Positions 36,881 to 46,519 are shown, numbered from the stretch's first letter. The stretch is 53,747 nt of DNA from an uncultured Rickettsiales bacterium (GCA_913046825.1 CAJWTF010000009.1:1-53747), one strand, 5' to 3'. Notes: a model not told the origin generated them from the sequence alone. Made by a program: numbers and translations.

Positions 36881-37903
36881 ATGGAGACGGATGCCACCCT
36901 TAACGCCACACAAGATGAAGCGCGGGCCGAGGAATTGGTTCTGGAAATGGAGCGTATCGGCGAAAAGATACGCGCCGCTCGTATCAGTGTCAGCAATGTT
37001 ATTTTTGGCCAAGAGGACGTCGTCGACGACAGTCTAGTGACCTTGTTATCAGGTGGACACGCGTTGCTGGTGGGTGTGCCGGGACTGGCCAAAACCCGCC
37101 TTGTCGAAACCTTGGGGCGGGTCCTCGGGCTGAGTGAACAGCGGGTCCAATTTACCCCTGATTTGATGCCAGCGGACATTATTGGCTCCGAGGTATTGGA
37201 AGAATCCGATACTGGGCGCCGAAGTTTTCGATTTATAGAAGGACCTGTTTTCAGCCAACTGTTGATGGCGGACGAGATCAACCGAGCCAGTCCACGGACC
37301 CAGTCAGCGCTTTTGCAAGCCATGCAAGAAGGCCGCGTTTCGGTCGCGGGACAATATCATACCCTACCGAGCCCCTTTCACGTGCTCGCGACACAAAACC
37401 CGTTGGAGCACGAAGGCACTTATCCGCTGCCGGAGGCCCAGCTCGACCGGTTTCTGATGCAAATCGATGTGGATTATCCGGATCTCGATGCGGAACGGCA
37501 CATGATGATTACGACCACGAGCGCACAGACCGAGGCACCGTCACCAGTCATGACGTCCGCCGATTTACAATCGGCTCAAGCCCTCGTGCGGCGTATCCCG
37601 GTGGGAGAGAGTGTCGTCAACGCGATCCTATCAATCGTTCGGGCCGGTCGGCCGGAATCCAGCCATATCCCTGAAGTAGTCGAACATGTGGGCTGGGGAC
37701 CTGGTCCACGCGCCAGTCAGGCCCTCATGCTAACCTGTCGCGCCAAGGCCCTTATCGACGGACAATTGGCACCATCAATAGATGATGTATTGGCGTTGGC
37801 GAAACCGGTCTTGCAGCATCGAATGGCGTTAAAATTCACGGCTCGCCATGCCGGAATTAATATCGAGGCCATTATCGATTTATTGTGCCGACAAATTCGA
37901 TAG
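36881..37903 (+). CDS. MoxR-family AAA+ ATPase
   Basis: A 340-residue AAA+ protein. Walker A is GVPGLAKT (65-72), Walker B LLMADEINRASPRTQSALLQAMQEG, sensor 1 VLATQNPLEHEGTYPLPEAQLDRF. MoxR proteins act as chaperone-like ATPases that insert metals or activate partner VWA proteins. The partners here are the DUF58, DUF4159 and VWA-like genes directly downstream, forming one operon of four with gaps of 17 bases or less. Confidence 0.93.
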   Translation: METDATLNATQDEARAEELVLEMERIGEKIRAARISVSNVIFGQEDVVDDSLVTLLSGGHALLVGVPGLAKTRLVETLGRVLGLSEQRVQFTPDLMPADIIGSEVLEESDTGRRSFRFIEGPVFSQLLMADEINRASPRTQSALLQAMQEGRVSVAGQYHTLPSPFHVLATQNPLEHEGTYPLPEAQLDRFLMQIDVDYPDLDAERHMMITTTSAQTEAPSPVMTSADLQSAQALVRRIPVGESVVNAILSIVRAGRPESSHIPEVVEHVGWGPGPRASQALMLTCRAKALIDGQLAPSIDDVLALAKPVLQHRMALKFTARHAGINIEAIIDLLCRQIR

Positions 37904-37920
37904 CTCAGCCGCAACGAAAT

Positions 37921-38808
37921 ATGGTGACGACAGCGAAAGAACACATAGCGCTTCGTTCAGGTGCCGAGGAATTGGCGACGAAGTTGCCACCCCTGTTGGT
38001 CGCGGCGGAGCGCGTTGCCGCCACGGTTTTGCAAGGTGTGCACGGTCGTCGGCGCGTCGGGCAAGGTGAAACCTTTTGGCAATACCGGCGTTACGGTGCC
38101 GGCGATGCAGCCACGCAGATCGATTGGCGTCAATCAGCGCGAACCCAGCACATCTACGTCCGAGAGAACGAATGGGAAGCAGCGCAATCCGTTTGGTTGT
38201 GGGCTGATTCCTCCGCATCCATGTACTACACATCGTCCACCAATCTGCCAACAAAGGCCGATCGCGCCCGCCTCCTGCTGCTTGCTCTCGCGACAATGCT
38301 TGTGCGAGGCGGGGAGCGGTTTGCCTTTCTGGGTGGCGGCTCCCTTCCTTCGACCGGTCGGGGCGCGCTTTTAAACCTCACCGATTCTGTCCTGACCGCG
38401 AACGATCCCGCGGGTTTGCCGCCGATGGAGAACCTTCCACGCGATGGACAGGTCGTTCTGATCGGCGATTTCTTGGACACTGTGCCGCGCGTGCGCGAGG
38501 CTGTATTAGGCCTCGCCAAACAAGGGATCTCCGGACACATAATCCATCTCCTCGATCCGGCGGAGCTGGAATTACCTTTCGAGGGTAGGGTTCGTTTCCA
38601 TGGGATGGAGCACGATACCGAAATATTGATCAACCGGGTCGAAGCCGTACGCTCTAATTATAGAGGCCGCATCGAAGGGCATTGCGCCGCAATACGCGAG
38701 ATCGGGCACGATGCCGGATGGAATGTCATCGGACACCGAACAGACGGATCACCGGAAACTTGCCTCTTATCCGTATATCTCGCATTGGCGCCGATGGTGG
38801 GGCAATAA
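37921..38808 (+). CDS. DUF58 protein
   Basis: A 295-residue protein with the DUF58 core VLQGVHGRRRVGQGETFWQYRRYGAGDAATQIDWRQSAR (split at 44-83) and a VWA-like follow-on (VWLWADSSASMYY, with a DxSxS metal site). It usually works with MoxR ATPases. The start at 37921 is preferred over GTG 37885, which overlaps moxR. The next gene begins 3 bases after its stop. Confidence 0.9.
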   Translation: MVTTAKEHIALRSGAEELATKLPPLLVAAERVAATVLQGVHGRRRVGQGETFWQYRRYGAGDAATQIDWRQSARTQHIYVRENEWEAAQSVWLWADSSASMYYTSSTNLPTKADRARLLLLALATMLVRGGERFAFLGGGSLPSTGRGALLNLTDSVLTANDPAGLPPMENLPRDGQVVLIGDFLDTVPRVREAVLGLAKQGISGHIIHLLDPAELELPFEGRVRFHGMEHDTEILINRVEAVRSNYRGRIEGHCAAIREIGHDAGWNVIGHRTDGSPETCLLSVYLALAPMVGQ

Positions 38809-38811
38809 GGG

Positions 38812-41553
38812 ATGTGGCAGCTGGGATCTATCGCATTTTCCGCACCTTGGATATTGACCGCTCTGCTGGCCCTCCCCCTCATTTGGTGGTTGCTAAGGGT
38901 CACCCCCCCGGCGCCCCGGCGCATCGATTTTCCGACCATTCGACTTCTATTCGGCCTAGAGGGTTCCCAACAAACGCCGCAATCATCCCCTCTTTGGCTC
39001 ATTCTCCTACGATTGGCGGCGGTTGCCGCATTGATCCTCGGTCTCGCCGGACCGTTAATAAATGCCGGCGGTGGAATGTCGGGATCTGGCCCGGTCTTGC
39101 TCGTAGTAGATGACGGATGGGCCGCCGCCTCGAATTGGCCTGGTCGATTAGCGGCAATTGAATCGACAATAGATCAGGCGGAGCGAGACAATCGCCCTGT
39201 CGCCCTATTGACGACTGCAAGAGACCGTGATGGACGGCTGCCAGCCGTCTCAGGACCGTTCAAGGGAGAGACGGTCCGAAGCGTCGTCTCCGCCTTGCAA
39301 CCGAAACCTTGGCCGGTGGATCGGGTTGGGTCAATCCTGGCGATGGAAAGCTTTAGCGCCGAAGGATCAATCCCCGTGATCTGGTTCAGCAATGGTCTGG
39401 GCGGCGATAACATCGCTGAATTCGCCGCGCGACTACAACAATTCGGGTCGCTAGAAGTATTTGCTCCACCCGGAAATGAGCTGCCGACATTGGTCTTTCC
39501 GCCAAAATTAGAGTTCGCGCAACTTGTCGTAACGACGCAACGGCTTGACGCCGCGCGTCCCAAGCGCATCCGGCTCAGAGGCCGTGCCGTCGATGGCCGG
39601 CTTTTGGTTGAAACAGAAGCGTTATTCAAAGCGGGCGAACTGCAGACGGAAGCTCGTTTCGACTTGCCGCTGGAATTGCGCAACCAACTCACCCAAGTCG
39701 ACATCAATGGCGAGACGACCGCGGCGGCCATCGCACTGCTGGACGACCGTTGGAGACGACGTCTCGTGGGCTTGGCGGCGAGCCGACCACTCGACAAGGG
39801 ACCGGCGCTGTTATCCGATACCTTTTATCTGGAACGTGCCTTATTGCCGTTTAGCGAAATTCTGCGCCAGCCTATAGACCAGTTATTAAAGGCTAAACGC
39901 GCTGTCATTGTTATTCCTGATTCCGAGACCATGACCAAACCTGAGCACGCCGATTTAGACCGCTGGATTCGACGTGGCGGCATCGTTGTGCGGTTCGCCG
40001 GGCCTGTACTGGCAGCGAGTGAAAGTGATGATTTTACACCGGTTCCTCTACGCAGAGGCGGCCGAACCCTGGGCGGGGCCTTACATTGGAGTGTCCCGGC
40101 GCAGCTGGCACCATTTACAGACAAGAGTCCCTTTTTTGGATTGGCCGTTCCAAAAGACATAAAGATTTCCCGTCAGGTATTGGCCCAACCATCCCTCGGC
40201 TTGTCGAAGAAAACTTGGGCAAGCCTGACCGATGGAACTCCTCTGGTGACCGCGGAGGCGCGGGATAAAGGTTGGCTTGTGCTTGTGCACACAACCGCAA
40301 GCACTGCTTGGAGTAATTTGGCGTTGTCAGGATTGTTCGTCGATATGTTGCGTCGCGTAGTCTGGCTTAGCCAACGTGTGGGAGAAACGGGTGAAAAAAA
40401 AGCGCGCGCACTCGCACCGTTTCAGCTGCTTAACGCATTCGGCCGGTTGGAGAACCCTTCCGGGATAGCCGGTCCGATCAATCCCGCCGACCTTGGCGGT
40501 GTCTCTGTTGGCCCGCTATCTCCGCCGGGTTACTACGGCGAGGAAGAAGTCCGCCGCGCCGTTAGTCTTGCACCGCGGCTCGGATCCCTAAAGCCGCTCG
40601 GATCCTTACCAAGCGGTTCAGTGCGACGAGGTTATGAAGTGTCCCCGGAGGTTTCGCTTGGCCCTTGGTTGGTATTGCTCGCCTTATTGCTCATTCTAGC
40701 GGACACAATCGCGAGCCTGATATTGCGCAGGATTTTGACCACGCGGATGCTACGTTTCGGCTCTGTCGGAATTATCGCCGTAGGAATTGCTGGCAGCTTG
40801 TTCTCAACGTCTGAGGCGAATGCCCAGTCACGGTCCGACACGGATGCTTTTGCTCTTGAAGCGGCGGCACGAACACGGCTCGCCTATGTAGTAACAGGCA
40901 TTACCGAGATCGATCGGACCAGTCAATCCGGGCTTGCCGGCCTCAGCGCGGTCGTTCGACGGCGCACCGCCGCCGACCTCGGAACACCGGTTGCCGTTCG
41001 TCCGGCAGAGGACGAATTGGCCTTTTTCCCATTGCTCTATTGGCCGGTGGACGCGGGTCAACACCGTCTTATGCCGGAGACGGTTCGACGGCTCAATCGA
41101 TATATCGAGAACGGCGGTACCATTGTTTTCGACACACGTGATCAGCAATTCGGCGGCGGGACTCCAAGGGGAAGAGCGGCCCTTCGGACCTTAACCCAAG
41201 GCTTGAATATTCCGCCCTTGGTCCCGGTGCCGCCTGATCATATTCTCACCAAAGCATTTTATCTGATGCAGGATTTCTCGGGTCGATGGAGCGGCGGCCG
41301 CTTGTGGGTAGAAGGTTCCGAAAACCGGGCCAACGACGGTGTCGCCCGCGTCATTGTCGGCGGACACGATTGGGCGGCCGCCTGGTCGGTTGATGCCCAT
41401 GGACAGAGCGTATTTCCCGTGGTGCCGGGCGGCGAAAAACAACGCGAGATGGCGTATCGCTTTGGTGTTAATTTGGTGATGTACGCACTAACGGGAAATT
41501 ATAAGGCGGATCAAGTTCACGTCCCGGTAATCTTAGAACGTTTGGGGCAGTAA
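38812..41553 (+). CDS. Large membrane protein with BatA-type N-terminus and DUF4159
   Basis: A 913-residue protein. Residues 1-80 hold two membrane segments around a BatA/aerotolerance-type RRIDFPTIRLLFGL; then a VWA-like extracytoplasmic region (VLLVVDDGWAAASNWPG). A membrane pair lies near 620-665 (LVLLALLLILADTIASLIL, VGIIAVGIAGSLF). The C-terminal DUF4159 (about 685-900) has LAYVVTGITEIDRTSQSGL, DELAFFPLLYWPVDAGQ and GGTIVFDTRDQ. It is the central membrane piece of the MoxR-DUF58 operon; its biochemical role is unknown. Confidence 0.88.
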   Translation: MWQLGSIAFSAPWILTALLALPLIWWLLRVTPPAPRRIDFPTIRLLFGLEGSQQTPQSSPLWLILLRLAAVAALILGLAGPLINAGGGMSGSGPVLLVVDDGWAAASNWPGRLAAIESTIDQAERDNRPVALLTTARDRDGRLPAVSGPFKGETVRSVVSALQPKPWPVDRVGSILAMESFSAEGSIPVIWFSNGLGGDNIAEFAARLQQFGSLEVFAPPGNELPTLVFPPKLEFAQLVVTTQRLDAARPKRIRLRGRAVDGRLLVETEALFKAGELQTEARFDLPLELRNQLTQVDINGETTAAAIALLDDRWRRRLVGLAASRPLDKGPALLSDTFYLERALLPFSEILRQPIDQLLKAKRAVIVIPDSETMTKPEHADLDRWIRRGGIVVRFAGPVLAASESDDFTPVPLRRGGRTLGGALHWSVPAQLAPFTDKSPFFGLAVPKDIKISRQVLAQPSLGLSKKTWASLTDGTPLVTAEARDKGWLVLVHTTASTAWSNLALSGLFVDMLRRVVWLSQRVGETGEKKARALAPFQLLNAFGRLENPSGIAGPINPADLGGVSVGPLSPPGYYGEEEVRRAVSLAPRLGSLKPLGSLPSGSVRRGYEVSPEVSLGPWLVLLALLLILADTIASLILRRILTTRMLRFGSVGIIAVGIAGSLFSTSEANAQSRSDTDAFALEAAARTRLAYVVTGITEIDRTSQSGLAGLSAVVRRRTAADLGTPVAVRPAEDELAFFPLLYWPVDAGQHRLMPETVRRLNRYIENGGTIVFDTRDQQFGGGTPRGRAALRTLTQGLNIPPLVPVPPDHILTKAFYLMQDFSGRWSGGRLWVEGSENRANDGVARVIVGGHDWAAAWSVDAHGQSVFPVVPGGEKQREMAYRFGVNLVMYALTGNYKADQVHVPVILERLGQ

Positions 41554-41557
41554 GTTT

Positions 41558-43627
41558 GTGAATGCGTATTCAATAGATTTTTCTCCTTTGCTTCCGACAG
41601 TCGGATTGGCTCTCGCGGCCGTCGCGGCAGCTATAATCATAATTTTGTGTGCATTGATCCGACCGACAGGAAGTATGTGGCGGATAGCCGCGACAGTCTT
41701 GCTTTTGGTCCTACTGATGCGGCCAACCCTGGTATCTGAGCGCCGTGAACCGCTTAAAGATGTCGTCGTTGTCGCCGTCGACAAAAGCCCAAGCACCGCT
41801 GTAAGTGGTAGAGATGAGACAATCAACGCGGCCCTAACACGCCTACGTAAACAATTGGGCGCCTACGCAAGAAACTTGGAAATCAGAGAAGTCGAAATCC
41901 AACACGAGACGATTGGCGATTCGGGCGATGGTACCTTGTTGTACCGGCGTCTGATTGAAGCTTTTGGTGATGTGCCGATGGACCGGGCGGCGGGTGTCAT
42001 TATCCTAAGCGATGGTCAAATTCACGATATACCCAAAAACCTTGAGCACACTCCGCTTAAGGCACCGGTGCATCTGCTTCTCGCGGGAACACCCAATATG
42101 CGAGATCGACGTCTGGTCGTGGTCAATGCACCGGCCTACGGCATCGTCGGAAAGACCGTTACCATTACATTGCGCGTCGACGACCCGGAGACGAGCGAGC
42201 CTGCGGATGTGAAAATTCGCCGCAACGGAGAGGAATTTCTAAAAAAAACACCACCGCTTGGAAAAGACTTTCCGGTATCAGTCACCCTGGAGCATGGCGG
42301 TCCGACTGTATTGGAGTTCAGCGTCTCTCGCGGCAAGAACGAATTGACGGTAGAGAATAACAGGGCGGTCCTCTCGATAAATGGTGTTCGCGATAGATTG
42401 AAAGTCTTGCTGATTTCTGGCGAGCCTCATCCAGGAGAGCGAACTTGGCGCAACCTGCTTAAATCCGACCCCTCTGTCAATTTAGTGCATTTTACGATTT
42501 TGCGGCCGCCTGAAAAACAGGATGGCACACCGATTAACGAACTCTCGCTGATCTCATTCCCGACGCGCGAGCTTTTCGAGGTCAAACTTGAAAAGTTCGA
42601 TCTGGTCATCTTTGACCGATACCGTCGACGGGGAGTGCTACCACCGGCGTATTTGCAGAATATCGTCGACTATGTTGAGAAGGGAGGAGCTCTGCTGGAG
42701 GCTGTAGGGCCCAGTTTTGCCGGCCCGTTCAGCATCTACCGCACTCCATTAGGGACAGTCCTACCGGGTGAGCCAAGCGGTATTGTAATCAATAAACCGT
42801 ACCAACCAAGGATCACCCCTCTTGGAGATCGTCACCCCGTCACAGCTGGGCTGCCCGGGGTGGGTAATAAAGGTACACCGAGTTGGGGGCGATGGTTGCG
42901 CCAGATAGATGTTGCGGTGAAACGAGGACACGTATTGATGACGGGCGCAGGCTCTAAACCTTTGCTTGTATTGGATCGCTTTGGAAAGGGCCGGGTCGCA
43001 CAATTCAACAGCGATCATATCTGGCTATGGGCTCGTGGGTTTGAAGGAGGCGGGCCCCAAGCGGAGCTTCTCAAAAGGCTCGCTCATTGGCTCATGAAGG
43101 AACCAGAGCTTGAAGAAAACGATTTGCGGATGGCCTTTGACGGAGAGCGGCTACGTATCGAGCGGCGACAGTTAAAGGAAAAGAAAGACAGACGTGTGGA
43201 CCTCAAGGAGCCTGACGGGAAAATACGCAAAATTACGCTTGAAGATGGTACTGGTGGACGCTCGATTTCCTATGTAGCTGTCAATCGAGCTGGGCTTTAT
43301 ACGGTTCGGGACGGCAATCACACCGCGCTATCGGCAGTCGGCGCCCTCAACCCGAAGGAATTTGCCGATCTGAGGTCAACCGAGGCACATCTTCACCCCC
43401 TCGTGACGAAAACAGGCGGACATGTATCGTGGTTGCAAGATCAGCTTGTCGATATCCGCCGTGTTCGTCGAACCCATTCAACTTCCGGAAATAACTGGCT
43501 AGGTCTCTGGCGTAACGAGAGTTATGTGATCGCCGGCGTGCGGCGTATTTCGCTTCTACCTCCCCTGTTGGCGCTGTTCCTCGCAGGGGGGTTGATTGCC
43601 CTTATGTGGAAACGCGAAGCGGAATAG
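41558..43627 (+). CDS. VWA-like / GATase-like membrane protein of the MoxR operon
   Basis: A 689-residue protein starting at GTG 41558, four bases after the DUF4159 gene. Two N-terminal helices (LLPTVGLALAAVAAAIIII, IAATVLLLVLLM) precede a VWA-like domain with MIDAS DKSPS (Asp75, Ser77, Ser79) and VIILSDGQIHD. A later domain resembles a class I glutamine amidotransferase fold without an obvious catalytic Cys (LLISGEPHPGERTWRNLL, VEKGGALLEAVGPS). A C-terminal helix (LLPPLLALFLAGGLIALMW) anchors it. It completes the operon. Confidence 0.85.
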   Translation: MNAYSIDFSPLLPTVGLALAAVAAAIIIILCALIRPTGSMWRIAATVLLLVLLMRPTLVSERREPLKDVVVVAVDKSPSTAVSGRDETINAALTRLRKQLGAYARNLEIREVEIQHETIGDSGDGTLLYRRLIEAFGDVPMDRAAGVIILSDGQIHDIPKNLEHTPLKAPVHLLLAGTPNMRDRRLVVVNAPAYGIVGKTVTITLRVDDPETSEPADVKIRRNGEEFLKKTPPLGKDFPVSVTLEHGGPTVLEFSVSRGKNELTVENNRAVLSINGVRDRLKVLLISGEPHPGERTWRNLLKSDPSVNLVHFTILRPPEKQDGTPINELSLISFPTRELFEVKLEKFDLVIFDRYRRRGVLPPAYLQNIVDYVEKGGALLEAVGPSFAGPFSIYRTPLGTVLPGEPSGIVINKPYQPRITPLGDRHPVTAGLPGVGNKGTPSWGRWLRQIDVAVKRGHVLMTGAGSKPLLVLDRFGKGRVAQFNSDHIWLWARGFEGGGPQAELLKRLAHWLMKEPELEENDLRMAFDGERLRIERRQLKEKKDRRVDLKEPDGKIRKITLEDGTGGRSISYVAVNRAGLYTVRDGNHTALSAVGALNPKEFADLRSTEAHLHPLVTKTGGHVSWLQDQLVDIRRVRRTHSTSGNNWLGLWRNESYVIAGVRRISLLPPLLALFLAGGLIALMWKREAE

Positions 43628-43643
43628 AGATATAACTTTAGAA

Positions 43644-43681
43644 ATCCCCTTTGATATTTACGAGAGCAAAGGAGATCTTTT
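43644..43681 (+). terminator. Probable terminator after the MoxR operon
   Basis: CCTTTG (43648-43653) pairs with CAAAGG (43667-43672), extended by ATC/GAT across one mismatch, followed by CTTTT. It lies 20 bases after the stop of the last operon gene and before the convergent 2OG oxygenase gene. Confidence 0.45.
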
Positions 43682-43683
43682 CA

Positions 43684-44280
43684 TTACAGCTTTAGATGCA
43701 TCCAGCCGGTTATTATATATTTCTCACCTTGTGTAACGACATTCCCTCGGTGGGCATGCGTCCATTCTGCGGGCCATATCAAAGTCTTCCCCCGTTCCGG
43801 CTGAACATCCAAATCGTAGTGAGCGAAATGGGTTGCACCCCCTTCTGGAACATCGTTTAGGTATGTCATCCACGCCAACAGGCGATGTGAATTCGCGAGT
43901 GAAAGACGTTCAGTATGAAGCCGCTTAAAGTGTTCTCCTTTGTGGTAACGTTGGATGTTGAAGGCGCTGACATCTAGCGAATCAACCCGCTTTAAAAACG
44001 GCCATTGCTTTACGTAGTCGCTATAACACTCGTATAGGCATTCGATGTATTTCCGGACAATTTCGAATTCGGGATTATCGAGTTGATTTGGTAAAATAGC
44101 CAAATCGGTCGAATCTTTGTGTTTTTTATTTACCCCGTTGTAGGTTTTCCCCGTCTCGTGAGAAGCTGGATTGGCTTCAAAAAATTGAACCAACTCATCG
44201 CAAATACCGATTGGTTCCAAAGACCAGCTACCAATAAAATGTGGCAGGTCACCCAATCCATCCAACTTATAGCGCTTCAT
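43684..44280 (-). CDS. 2OG-Fe(II) oxygenase (prolyl 4-hydroxylase-like)
   Basis: A 198-residue oxygenase domain. RYHKGEHFKRLHTERL holds the first iron ligands as His122 and Glu124 (HxE rather than HxD); WTHAHRGN supplies the distal His and KYIITGWM a Lys that may bind 2-oxoglutarate. The type resembles small P4H-like proteins common in marine bacteria and phages. Its ATG overlaps the stop of the TPR gene, so the two are coupled. Base composition is visibly AT-richer than the flanks, suggesting transfer. The substrate is unknown. Confidence 0.8.
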   Translation of the reverse strand: MKRYKLDGLGDLPHFIGSWSLEPIGICDELVQFFEANPASHETGKTYNGVNKKHKDSTDLAILPNQLDNPEFEIVRKYIECLYECYSDYVKQWPFLKRVDSLDVSAFNIQRYHKGEHFKRLHTERLSLANSHRLLAWMTYLNDVPEGGATHFAHYDLDVQPERGKTLIWPAEWTHAHRGNVVTQGEKYIITGWMHLKL

Positions 44281-44984
44281 GTCGACGCATCTGGGTTAAT
44301 TGTAACACCACTTTTTAGCGAAAAATTAATCACACCATTGCCTATATTCATATGTCTTATACCTTCTTCAAGCTTGCCTAAAGACATTAACGCTAACCCG
44401 AGCGCGGCATTGAGGGTTGGGTGCTCGGGAGCCAACTCCAAACCAAATCTGAAATTTGCAATGGCAGCCATGTACTTGCCTTGTTCTTTTAACGCGTCGC
44501 CGAGATTATTATACGCTTCGACATATTCTGGATTAATTTGTAAGGCCCGATTGTAATTATCAATGGCCGACGGCAAGTCTCCCTTTTCTCGAAATGCATT
44601 CCCGAGATTCAAGAAAGTGTCACAATCGGGGTCTATTTCTAATGCGCGTTGATAACTTGCGATTGCCGCATCTAAATCTCCTACTTCGTGTAATACATTG
44701 CCCAGATTATAGTGAGCGTCAGAATAGTCAGGCCTGATCGTTATCGCGGTTTTATAATGTGATATTGACGCGCTGAATTGCCGCAGCCCTTCTTCCGCTA
44801 ATCCCAAAATATTAAAAAGAATACTTTCGTGGGGATTTTGTGCCGCAAGTTTTTCGGCGCTCGAGATAACTTCTTCCAAGCGGTTTTGGTGATATTGCTC
44901 GACCAATAAATCGACTTGCTCTTGCTTTAACATGTACTCAAACGCCTTACGTTCGTTAATTCCCAAATCTAAAAGAACAGCCAA
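44277..44984 (-). CDS. Tetratricopeptide repeat protein
   Basis: A 235-residue protein with about five TPR units between residues 50 and 215, e.g. DAHYNLGNVLHEVGDLDAAI, TFLNLGNAFREKGDLPSAI and EAYNNLGDALKEQGKYMAAI. An N-terminal helical part is AT-rich (KQEQVDLLVEQYHQNRLEE). TPR arrays bind partner proteins, and the coupled oxygenase suggests this is its substrate or scaffold protein. Composition is as unusual as that of the oxygenase. Confidence 0.85.
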   Translation of the reverse strand: MAVLLDLGINERKAFEYMLKQEQVDLLVEQYHQNRLEEVISSAEKLAAQNPHESILFNILGLAEEGLRQFSASISHYKTAITIRPDYSDAHYNLGNVLHEVGDLDAAIASYQRALEIDPDCDTFLNLGNAFREKGDLPSAIDNYNRALQINPEYVEAYNNLGDALKEQGKYMAAIANFRFGLELAPEHPTLNAALGLALMSLGKLEEGIRHMNIGNGVINFSLKSGVTINPDAST

Positions 44985-45120
44985 TTTTGAGATAACCCCC
45001 TTAAAAAGGGTGCTATGACACGTCTAAATTGGTCAAGGGATTTTACATTCGTGCCATATTAAGACGACCTTGTAGGCTCGTAAAATCAACCCACCACAGA
45101 CAATCGGTGCTTTTCAGAGG

Positions 45121-45155
45121 GCAAAGAAAAAGGCCGCGATAAAAATCGCGGCCTT
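45121..45155 (-). terminator. Rho-independent terminator of the porin unit
   Basis: On the minus strand AAGGCCGCGA (45155-45146) pairs perfectly with TCGCGGCCTT (45139-45130) around loop TTTTTA, then TTTCTTT follows. It lies about 22 bases after the stop of the small lipoprotein gene and 200 bases after the porin. Confidence 0.85.
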
Positions 45156-45176
45156 AGTAGTTTAGAACGTGATAAC

Positions 45177-45338
45177 TTATCTTTGTCTAATGATCTTCCA
45201 CTCACCTGAGCGCCCGGTAAAAATTCCAGGCCCCGGGGCCACCAGATCCGATTCTGGTTCCGGTGTGCCAGCCTCGAAATGTTCACAACTTGTTAACATT
45301 GCTAACAGCACAAACAAAATGACAGGCTTGTGAAACAC
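45177..45338 (-). CDS. Small lipoprotein downstream of the porin
   Basis: A 53-residue reading frame from GTG 45338 codes VFHKPVILFVLLAMLTSC, an ideal lipoprotein signal with lipobox LTSC (Cys18), then a short mature part rich in Pro/Gly/acidic residues (AGTPEPESDLVAPGPG, FTGRSGEWKIIRQR). The GxFTG-x-x-GEW ending resembles small alphaproteobacterial lipoproteins. It begins 17 bases after the porin stop and ends before the shared terminator, so it is probably cotranscribed with the porin. No strong ribosome site is visible. Function is unknown. Confidence 0.6.
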   Translation of the reverse strand: MFHKPVILFVLLAMLTSCEHFEAGTPEPESDLVAPGPGIFTGRSGEWKIIRQR

Positions 45339-45355
45339 GTCTTTAGATCTTTGGC

Positions 45356-46519
45356 TTAGAATTTCACACGAGTGTGAAGACTAAGAGAGTTAACCGAGTC
45401 ATTATCGAGCGTAACCGCGTCGTTGTTAAATTCCACAGTCGTAAAACGGAGGATCATTTCCATAGCCGCGGCGTCGATATTTTGAGCAATGCCGACCGAG
45501 TGGGCGTCAGCTTTATCGCCTGAAGCACGTTTATGATCGGTCCGAGAGTATTCATAAACGAATTGCGTCTTGCCCATTTCATTGAACTTAGACGTGTAGA
45601 ACAACTGAGCGGACTGATGGAGAGGATCTTCCTCGGCAGTTGCCGAATTCGCTGCCCCTTGTTTATTGCGAGTTTCATCATTGACATACGAAATGCCGTA
45701 ATGAGCGCCTAGACCGGAAGAATGCTGAAGAGCGATGGTAGCAGCGAGCTGCTCATCAGTCGAATCATTCGAGAAACCAAGACCGCCTTTGATTTTCGTG
45801 CCCATAACTTTACCGCTATAGCGCAAGGCCACATCCCACGACTGGTCATCCAAGTGTGAAGCGGACGCCATGAACCCAGCAATCACTGGTGTGTCATAAC
45901 GAATACGGGTCGAACGACCCAACCCATCTTGCTGACCCGTTACATCATTCACGGCTGTGATCTGGTCGCCATTTCCGTCACCAGTGCTCACGCCGCGGAA
46001 CGCACCGCCGTTTACACCGCCAACGAAACCCGGAAGAAAGGCATAACTGACAAACGAAATCTCGGTAATACCATTCGTAGCCGCATCACCGGCACCCATC
46101 CAAACCGTACCGAAGCTTTTGTGTTTAAGTGAGATTTCAGCCTTACGGGTCTGCAGGTCGTTGCCGCTTCTACCACCGAATTCGAGATCAGCTCGCCCGG
46201 GGTTGTTTCTGTTATCGTCGACCGCAGTTTCGATTTTGGTCGCGACCGACAGGTCGGAATTAACTTTGCCTTTACCTTTGAGCACAATACGCGAACTAGA
46301 AAAATCACTGTCAGAATGACGGACAGACGTTCTGCCATCATCTACGATTGTGATTTGACGGGATACGTGGCCGCTGATGCTCAAGGATACTTGATCCTTG
46401 CCGCTCTTGATAACTCTTGCATGATCCTTGGCGCTGACCTGGCCCGCAAACGCGACACCAAGAGCGACCAAAGCCGTACCCGCAAGCAGGTTAGTTGCCT
46501 TGAACTTGGACTGAGACAT
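45356..46519 (-). CDS. Outer-membrane porin
   Basis: A 387-residue porin with a signal peptide (MSQSKFKATNLLAGTALVALGVAFAGQVSA split over 1-30). Alternating beta strands fill the mature part, and it ends in an aromatic residue (SLHTRVKF) as outer-membrane barrels do. It resembles the alphaproteobacterial general porin family. GAGAGGAG precedes the ATG. It should form a passive channel for small solutes. Confidence 0.88.
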   Translation of the reverse strand: MSQSKFKATNLLAGTALVALGVAFAGQVSAKDHARVIKSGKDQVSLSISGHVSRQITIVDDGRTSVRHSDSDFSSSRIVLKGKGKVNSDLSVATKIETAVDDNRNNPGRADLEFGGRSGNDLQTRKAEISLKHKSFGTVWMGAGDAATNGITEISFVSYAFLPGFVGGVNGGAFRGVSTGDGNGDQITAVNDVTGQQDGLGRSTRIRYDTPVIAGFMASASHLDDQSWDVALRYSGKVMGTKIKGGLGFSNDSTDEQLAATIALQHSSGLGAHYGISYVNDETRNKQGAANSATAEEDPLHQSAQLFYTSKFNEMGKTQFVYEYSRTDHKRASGDKADAHSVGIAQNIDAAAMEMILRFTTVEFNNDAVTLDNDSVNSLSLHTRVKF

